10,356 bases of DNA from NCBI GenBank assembly GCA_021775385.1, contig JAJFHW010000130.1:1-10356 (forward strand), in the 5' to 3' direction. Of this stretch, positions 5,966 through 10,356 are shown one piece after another. Position numbers and translations under genes: made by a program. Position 1 is the stretch's first letter. Each line of letters begins with the position of its first letter. Source of the stretch: Hyphomicrobiales bacterium. Its GTDB lineage: Bacteria; Pseudomonadota; Alphaproteobacteria; Rhizobiales; HXMU1428-3. A model generated the notes under the pieces. The model saw nothing but the letters and a program-made list of their open reading frames with translations, searched no databases and was not told the DNA's origin.

Positions 5966-7237
5966 ATGCGTTTTCCAAAATTAAACATACCAACGGCCTC
6001 AGATGTAGTTGTGATGCATTTTGAAGACCTAATATTACAAGGAATATTAGATCCTGGGGCAGTAATTCCACCCGAACGAAAACTATCTTTATCACTTGGT
6101 GTATCGCGCACAACACTAAGAGACGCTCTTGCAAAACTACAAACAAAGGGACTATTAATTCAGGCTGAAAGTGGTATCCAGGTTCATAATGTTTTCTACA
6201 TCATGATTCAAAAACCCCTAGACAGCCTTTATGACGTTAATACAGATGATCTGTTAGAGATGTGGACCGAGATGATTTGCTCAGCAAGTGAACTAGCGGC
6301 AACTCGATTAACGCCACAAGATGTAATTTCTTTAAAAACTATCTACCAAGAAATCGAGGACGCATACAACGAAAAACCATCAACTATCGAAATAAGTCAA
6401 ATAAAAACTCTGATGAACACTATCGCTCTCTCAAGCTATAATTTTGTCTTATTACAGGTCATAAAGTTTTTGAACGACCTTATATTCAGCTCTTTAGATA
6501 ATAATCATCTTTTTAAAAAACAAAAAACAGTTATCAATATTATTAAGGCATTGCTCACTTCAATAGAAAAAAGAAACAGTCATCGCAGCTTCGAAAAAAC
6601 AAAAGAACTTTGCAACTTAATTTTGTCGCCAGAAAACACAAACATAGTGAGCCAGCTACCTAAGGCGTATAAAGTGAAAGCCAAGCAAGGCCAGTCAAAT
6701 AAAACAAAATTAATAAACACATCTTACCCACAAGATACTCTAATAGATCTAATCAATAGACGGCCTCAAGCTCTTGAAGCAATTTTCGAGTTCAGGATAA
6801 TACTGGAGCGCATGACATCTTACCTGGCGGCAAAACGTAGAAGCGAACCCCATATTCAATTAATGAATGAAAAACTAAATAGCCTAGAGCAAACAGACAA
6901 ATCCAAAGATATAGACCCAGCGATAAGAGACATTGAGTTTCACGCAGCTATAGCATCAGCCAGCGGCAATGAAGCTCTCCAAGCAATTGGTCATGAAATG
7001 ATTGCATTTTTTAGGCGCACGACTCACGGCTGGCTTAAAAAACATGATGAACGCTTAGGAAGTCTAAGTGAAATCCATCAACAACACCGCAAAGTTTTAA
7101 AAGCAATTAAAAAGTCTGATCCTGATTTAGCAAGATCTGCTATGGAAGAGCATCTTGATTACGTAATTAAAATGCTTCACTCTTTTAGAATTGCGGATCA
7201 ACGGACGAAAATATCAGCACTTCGGCTTCAAAGTTAA
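5966..7237 (+). CDS. GntR-family (FadR/FCD) regulator with two tandem FCD domains
   Basis: 423 residues; ordinary FCD-type GntR regulators have about 220-260. Residues 10-75 are the winged helix-turn-helix: IPPERKLSLSLGVSRTTLRD, then KLQTKGLL and a short wing. Residues about 83-222 look like a first FCD ligand domain (PLDSLYDV, LLEMWTEMICSASELAATRL). Where the metal motif DxxxH is expected it has IKTLM, and no matching later histidines. Residues about 257-405 are a second FCD (LINRRPQALEAIFEFRIILE) with ligands intact: Asp322 and His326 (DIEFH), His374 and His396. FCD domains bind carboxylic acids near the metal and release DNA. The linker 223-256 is polar and Lys-rich. The start is the first Met; AGAGAG lies upstream. 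A repressor of the kinase and TRAP genes is the likely role, from gene position and shared palindromes. Confidence 0.85.
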   Translation: MRFPKLNIPTASDVVVMHFEDLILQGILDPGAVIPPERKLSLSLGVSRTTLRDALAKLQTKGLLIQAESGIQVHNVFYIMIQKPLDSLYDVNTDDLLEMWTEMICSASELAATRLTPQDVISLKTIYQEIEDAYNEKPSTIEISQIKTLMNTIALSSYNFVLLQVIKFLNDLIFSSLDNNHLFKKQKTVINIIKALLTSIEKRNSHRSFEKTKELCNLILSPENTNIVSQLPKAYKVKAKQGQSNKTKLINTSYPQDTLIDLINRRPQALEAIFEFRIILERMTSYLAAKRRSEPHIQLMNEKLNSLEQTDKSKDIDPAIRDIEFHAAIASASGNEALQAIGHEMIAFFRRTTHGWLKKHDERLGSLSEIHQQHRKVLKAIKKSDPDLARSAMEEHLDYVIKMLHSFRIADQRTKISALRLQS

Positions 7238-7280
7238 TCGAAATTTTCAGATTAGGTTTCAGCAACCAACTGATTTCGAT
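7237..7280 (+). terminator. Long hairpin at the 3' end of the regulator gene, without T-run
   Basis: ATCGAAAT (7237-7244) pairs with ATTTCGAT (7273-7280), CAG (7248-7250) with CTG (7270-7272), and GGTT (7255-7258) with AACC (7264-7267) around a 5-base loop. That makes 15 pairs in a rod starting at the stop codon. It is followed by GTAAAAAAAA, not T, so it is not a standard intrinsic terminator. It could protect the 3' end or weaken readthrough into the TRAP operon. Confidence 0.4.
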
Positions 7281-7347
7281 GTAAAAAAAACCAATGATTC
7301 AAGCCAAAAGCGCAACCATAAATTTCATAAACAAATTACTATCCATA

Positions 7348-7364
7348 CATTCATAATTTGAATG
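7348..7364. repeat. 6-5-6 inverted repeat upstream of dctP
   Basis: CATTCA (7348-7353) and TGAATG (7359-7364) are exact reverse complements with a 5-base AT spacer, in the 247-base gap before dctP. It could bind an activator, but the sequence shows no partner copy elsewhere in the window. Confidence 0.25.
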
Positions 7365-7413
7365 AACTGTTAGATCGCATACCAAAGAACACTTATAGAC
7401 AAAACTAATTCCA

Positions 7414-7432
7414 CGGTCTAAAATTTATACCG
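7414..7432. promoter_or_regulatory. Candidate operator for the GntR regulator (site 2, dctP control region)
   Basis: CGGTCTAAAATTTATACCG is a 19-bp palindrome with one mismatched pair (8 of 9 pairs). It matches site 1 (5838-5856) at 13 of 19 positions, including GGT at 2-4, TA at 6-7 and TTTATACC at 11-18. It lies 53 bases before the dctP start codon, where a bound repressor could block the promoter or elongation. A half-site ATACCA is at 7379-7384. I found no other full-length copy in the window by eye. Confidence 0.6.
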
Positions 7433-7473
7433 GAGGATGATAATCCTCCAGATATCTTAGAATTCTGGGAGGA
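7432..7473 (+). promoter_or_regulatory. dctP leader with two mutually exclusive helices around the Shine-Dalgarno
   Basis: GGAGGAT (7432-7438) and ATCCTCC (7443-7449) form a 7-bp hairpin with a GATA loop. The same TCCTCC can instead pair with the true Shine-Dalgarno GGAGGA (7468-7473); with AGA (7450-7452) and TCT (7464-7466) this gives 9 pairs and one bulged G. The first fold leaves the ribosome binding site free, the second hides it. Both pairings are visible; that the cell uses them as a switch is inferred. Confidence 0.45.
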
Positions 7474-7484
7474 AGTTCAATCAT

Positions 7485-8609
7485 ATGTCTAAAGAAATCA
7501 AAAATAAATCTGTATCCCGCCGTAAGTTTTTAAAAGGTGGTGCTATTGCAGCTAGTGCAACAGCTTCAACACTTGCCATGCCCAACATTGCGACAGCTGC
7601 TCCAGTTGTTCTAAAAGTTCAAGCTGCTTGGGGTGGCGGTATTTTTCTTGAGTTTGCTCAGGATTATGTCGACCGTGTAAACAAACTTTCAGGCGGTAAG
7701 TTAAAAATCGATCTACTGGGTGTCGGCGCTGTTGTAAAAACAGCTGAAATGCAAACAGCAGTACACAAAGGCGTGCTCGACGGAGCTCACTTAGTTACAG
7801 CTTATTGGTATTCAAAAAGCCCAGTAGCATCATTATTCGGAACAGGCCCTTGCTTTGGTTGGTCTGCTAATGAAATGATGGGTTGGGTTCAATATGGTGG
7901 CGGTAAAGAGCTATATAATGAACTTATGGATGCACTTAGGCTAGATGTTGTTGGCTTTTTCTCAGGCCCGATGCCTGCTCAACCACTTGGTTGGTTTAAA
8001 GAGCAAATTAAAGATTCATCACAAATGAAAGGCCTAAAATACAGAACTGTTGGTCTTGCAGCTGATGTATTACAAGAAATGGGGATGTCAGTTGTTCAGC
8101 TTCCTGGCGGCGAAATTCAGCCAGCTATGAAAAGCGGATTGATTGATGCAGCTGAATTCAACAACCCTACATCTGATAAAGACTTTGGTATGCAGGATGT
8201 TTCGAAAGACTACCACCTTGGTAGCTTCCATCAATCACAGGAATGTTTTGAAATTATCTTCAATAAGAAACTTTACAACAAGCTAGCAAAAGAGCAGCAA
8301 GCGATTTTAGAAATTGCTTCTGAAGCAGCTTCTGCTGATATGGCATGGAAAGCTATGGAGCGTTACTCTCAAGATCTTGTAAAACTGAAAAAAGATCATG
8401 GTGTAAATGTTCACCGTACACCTGACAGTGTAATGAACGATCAGCTTAAAGCTTGGGATATTGTTATTGCTCGTTTTGTTGAGAAAGATCCATTCTTTGC
8501 AAAAGTTCTAAAATCTCAAAAAGCTTGGGCAGAACGCCATGGTGCATATGCATTGAATAATGCACCAAACTATCAAGCCGCTTACGAGCATTATTTTGGC
8601 AAGCTTTAA
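7485..8609 (+). CDS. dctP: TRAP transporter substrate-binding protein (DctP/TakP-like)
   Basis: 374 residues. A twin-arginine signal (SRRKFLKGG at 11-19, hydrophobic stretch to about 33, cleavage likely after ATA at 38) exports it folded to the periplasm, where it binds an organic acid and hands it to DctQM. Family motifs: SANEMMGWVQYGGGKELYNE (127-146), GPMPAQPLGWF (161-171), MKGLKYRTVG (181-190), LPGGEIQPAMKSGLIDAAEF (206-225). Arg187 is the probable residue that clamps the ligand carboxylate, as in known DctP structures. The sequence resembles TakP, the 2-keto-acid binder of Rhodobacter, and the related lactate-type proteins more than the C4-dicarboxylate DctP; a glycerate or 2-hydroxy/keto acid ligand is inferred from the nearby glycerate kinase. 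GGGAGGAAG (7467-7475) precedes the ATG. A hairpin terminator separates it from dctQ. Confidence 0.9.
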   Translation: MSKEIKNKSVSRRKFLKGGAIAASATASTLAMPNIATAAPVVLKVQAAWGGGIFLEFAQDYVDRVNKLSGGKLKIDLLGVGAVVKTAEMQTAVHKGVLDGAHLVTAYWYSKSPVASLFGTGPCFGWSANEMMGWVQYGGGKELYNELMDALRLDVVGFFSGPMPAQPLGWFKEQIKDSSQMKGLKYRTVGLAADVLQEMGMSVVQLPGGEIQPAMKSGLIDAAEFNNPTSDKDFGMQDVSKDYHLGSFHQSQECFEIIFNKKLYNKLAKEQQAILEIASEAASADMAWKAMERYSQDLVKLKKDHGVNVHRTPDSVMNDQLKAWDIVIARFVEKDPFFAKVLKSQKAWAERHGAYALNNAPNYQAAYEHYFGKL

Positions 8610-8638
8610 AGCTTAAACCTAAAATTATGTCTCAATAT

Positions 8639-8667
8639 ATTGGGCGGCGCAATGCCGCCCAATTTTT
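8639..8667 (+). terminator. Intrinsic terminator/attenuator between dctP and dctQ
   Basis: ATTGGGCGGC (8639-8648) and GCCGCCCAAT (8654-8663) form a perfect 10-bp G-C-rich stem with a 5-base GCAAT loop, followed by five T (8663-8667). It stands 30 bases after dctP and 38 before dctQ. Partial termination or protection of the dctP 3' end here would give more binding protein than permease, a common arrangement in solute-binding-protein operons. Confidence 0.8.
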
Positions 8668-8705
8668 GAAATGCAATTAATAATAATTAGCCAAAAGGCA
8701 TTCTG

Positions 8706-9293
8706 ATGACACGGTTTCTACATTTCATTGACAGTCTAAGTGCGTGGATGGGTAAGGCATTTGCCTGGTGCATTGTTATCTTGACCTTCTCAACATGTTA
8801 CGAAGTTTTTGTTCGTTACGTACTCAATTCACCAACTGTCTGGGCGTTTGATATGAGTGTTCAGATGTATGGTGCATTATTCATGATGTCAGGTGCTTAT
8901 GCCCTTTCTCAAGATGCACACGTCCGAGGAGATGTCTTTTATCGGCTTCTATCAAAACGTAAACAGGCTACCATTGATTTAATTCTATATATAATTTTCC
9001 TAGCACCGGCCGCCGCAGCCCTAATTTATTACGGTTATGGCTTTGCAGCAGATTCTTGGTTTTACAAGGAAGTTAGCTGGAGCAGTCCCTCAAGAATTCA
9101 AATTTATTTCTTCAAAACCTTAATCCCAATTGCGGGCTTTCTCCTCCTATTACAAGGAATTGCAGAAGCAATACGCTGTGTAATATGTATACAAACAGGG
9201 GATTGGCCCAAACGACTACATGATGTGGAAGAAACTGAAACAATGCTCATGAAAGAACAAGAAAATCTCCAAAACATGGAGAACAGCAAATGA
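8706..9293 (+). CDS. dctQ: TRAP transporter small permease subunit (DctQ)
   Basis: 195 residues with four membrane segments at about 18-38, 50-68, 88-110 and 133-155. Family signatures are YEVFVRYVLNSPTVWAFD (32-49) and DAHVRGDVFY (70-79). DctQ forms the small membrane part of the complex with DctM and contacts the binding protein; uptake is driven by an ion gradient, usually sodium. A charged cytoplasmic tail (about 165-195, rich in Glu, Met and Lys) is longer than in many DctQ proteins and could form a helix. AAAAGG (8693-8698) lies upstream of the ATG. The stop codon overlaps the dctM start by four bases (ATGA), indicating translational coupling. Confidence 0.9.
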   Translation: MTRFLHFIDSLSAWMGKAFAWCIVILTFSTCYEVFVRYVLNSPTVWAFDMSVQMYGALFMMSGAYALSQDAHVRGDVFYRLLSKRKQATIDLILYIIFLAPAAAALIYYGYGFAADSWFYKEVSWSSPSRIQIYFFKTLIPIAGFLLLLQGIAEAIRCVICIQTGDWPKRLHDVEETETMLMKEQENLQNMENSK

Positions 9294-10356
9294 CAGATCC
9301 ACAAGTCGCATTATTAATGCTCGGACTATTTATCTTTATGGTCCTACTAGGCTTCCCAATTGCTTTCACATTAATGGCCATGGGCCTCGCTTTTGGGTAC
9401 TACGCATATTACGATGCACTAAGAATGGATCATTTGTTCGATAACAGAATATTTGATCTCTTTGTGCAGAACACCTTTTCCGTGATGTCCAACGATGTCC
9501 TTGTTGCCGTTCCCTTATTTCTCTTTATGGGCTACGTCGTTGAGAGGGCAAATATAGTAAGCAGACTGTTTTTCTCTATTCAGATGGCAGCCAGATTCTT
9601 ACCCGGCTCAATGGCTGTTGCAGCGCTGGCTACCTGCGCTGTTTTCGCAACGGCCACTGGCATCATCGGCGCTGTGGTCACATTAATGGGAATGCTCGCC
9701 CTCCCTGCTATGTTAAAAGCTGGATATAATCACAGGTTTGCATCTGGTGTTATTTGCGCAGGCGGTTGTCTTGGCATTCTAATTCCACCCTCAATTATGC
9801 TCATAGTATATGCTGCAATCGCACAAATTTCTCCATTGCGATTATATGCAGCTGCTATGTTTCCTGGCCTTCTTCTTGCTGGCTTTTATATGCTTTATGT
9901 TATTGGCAGAAGTATTATCGATCCTTCATTAGCTCCAAAACCAAAAGAAGAAGATGTACCTCCACTGGGAACAGTTATATTTAATGTTGTAACATCATTT
10001 GTCCCTCTAGCTATTCTCATTTTGTCAGTTCTTGGCTCAATATTATTAGGCCTTGCAACACCAGCTGAAGCTGCCGGTGTTGGTGCATCTGGTGGCTTGC
10101 TTTTATCTCTTTTGTACAGATCTCTTTCTTGGGTTCGTTTCAAAGAGGCCGTCTATCTCACGGCAAAAACCTCTGCAATGGTTTGTTGGCTCTTTGTAGG
10201 TTCGTGGACTTTCGCAGCTGTTTTCTCATATCTTGGCGGTCACGACCTCATTAAAGAATGGGTTCTGTCAATGGAACTTAGTCAAATACAGTTTTTGATA
10301 TTAGCACAAGCTATTATCTTCATACTTGGCTGGCCATTAGAATGGACCGAGATCAT
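9290..10356 (+). CDS. dctM: TRAP transporter large permease subunit (DctM), cut by right edge
   Basis: 355 codons of a protein usually 425-460 long; the 3' end is outside the window. The start ATG at 9290-9292 overlaps the dctQ stop (ATGA). The protein begins MTDPQVALLMLGLFIFMVLL and is strongly hydrophobic with many membrane segments. Signatures include NDVLVAVPLFLFMGYVVERA (68-87), CAVFATATGIIGAVVTLMG (116-134), GCLGILIPPSIMLIVYAAIA (159-178), LATPAEAAGVGA (255-266) and ILGWPLEWTEI at the window end. DctM is the ion-transporter subunit that carries the substrate across the inner membrane. A central hydrophilic loop (DPSLAPKPKEEDVPP, 211-225) is typical. The reading frame is intact up to the edge. 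Confidence 0.92.
   Translation, partial: MTDPQVALLMLGLFIFMVLLGFPIAFTLMAMGLAFGYYAYYDALRMDHLFDNRIFDLFVQNTFSVMSNDVLVAVPLFLFMGYVVERANIVSRLFFSIQMAARFLPGSMAVAALATCAVFATATGIIGAVVTLMGMLALPAMLKAGYNHRFASGVICAGGCLGILIPPSIMLIVYAAIAQISPLRLYAAAMFPGLLLAGFYMLYVIGRSIIDPSLAPKPKEEDVPPLGTVIFNVVTSFVPLAILILSVLGSILLGLATPAEAAGVGASGGLLLSLLYRSLSWVRFKEAVYLTAKTSAMVCWLFVGSWTFAAVFSYLGGHDLIKEWVLSMELSQIQFLILAQAIIFILGWPLEWTEI

Noticed and set aside
7370..7399. Sigma-70 promoter TTAGAT-N18-TATAGA before dctP
   Set aside because: Spacing is tolerable and the position just upstream of operator site 2 is attractive, but the -35 match is poor and such strings are frequent in this AT-rich DNA.
8601..8614. Perfect palindrome AAGCTTTAAAGCTT at the end of dctP
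   Set aside because: It is formed by the last codons and stop of dctP, is AT-rich, and has no loop or repeat partner; probably chance.
1..10356. Mobile elements, CRISPR arrays, tRNA or rRNA genes, defence systems
   Set aside because: I saw no transposase or integrase motifs, no spaced direct repeats, and no cloverleaf or rRNA-like sequence; the genes look like ordinary chromosomal functions.

Overview
The window reads as chromosomal DNA of a Gram-negative, AT-rich, probably marine alphaproteobacterium. The basis is an N-terminus of the alphaproteobacterial NirB type, an outer-membrane beta-barrel protein, a Tat-exported TRAP binding protein with its DctQM permease, and a GntR/FCD regulator. 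The lineage is inferred from protein style only; no rRNA or other marker is present. I see no mobile element, CRISPR array, tRNA or rRNA.

Left part (1-2439): the 5' part of nirB (assimilatory nitrite reductase, minus strand, TTG start) runs off the left edge. A good sigma-54 promoter lies 82-97 bases upstream of its start, as expected for nitrogen-regulated nitrate/nitrite assimilation. A 749-base AT-rich intergenic region rich in inverted repeats follows. It leads to an 8-strand outer-membrane protein whose four predicted surface loops all carry arginine clusters. A 9-bp hairpin covers that gene's ribosome binding site, and its 3' end has two successive hairpins, the second an intrinsic terminator.

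Middle part (2440-4548): a lone glutaredoxin-type arsenate reductase (arsC, minus strand) is divergent from a two-gene unit encoding a membrane-anchored DM13-domain protein and a glutathione S-transferase with an extra C-terminal domain.

Right part (4549-10356): this looks like one carbon-acid uptake and catabolism locus. A type II glycerate 2-kinase (minus strand) is divergent from a 423-residue GntR-family regulator. Downstream come dctP, dctQ and dctM of a TRAP transporter, with dctM cut by the right edge. Two 19-bp palindromes of the same pattern, identical at 13 of 19 positions, lie in the kinase/regulator intergenic region and just upstream of dctP, so one regulator probably controls both units. 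The regulator is unusual: one winged helix-turn-helix followed by two FCD modules, of which the first has lost the metal ligands and the second keeps them. The dctP leader can form two mutually exclusive helices, one of which masks the Shine-Dalgarno sequence. A strong hairpin between dctP and dctQ probably lowers permease expression relative to the binding protein. The likely job is import of glycerate or a related 2-hydroxy/keto acid and its phosphorylation to 2-phosphoglycerate; the exact substrate cannot be read from the sequence.
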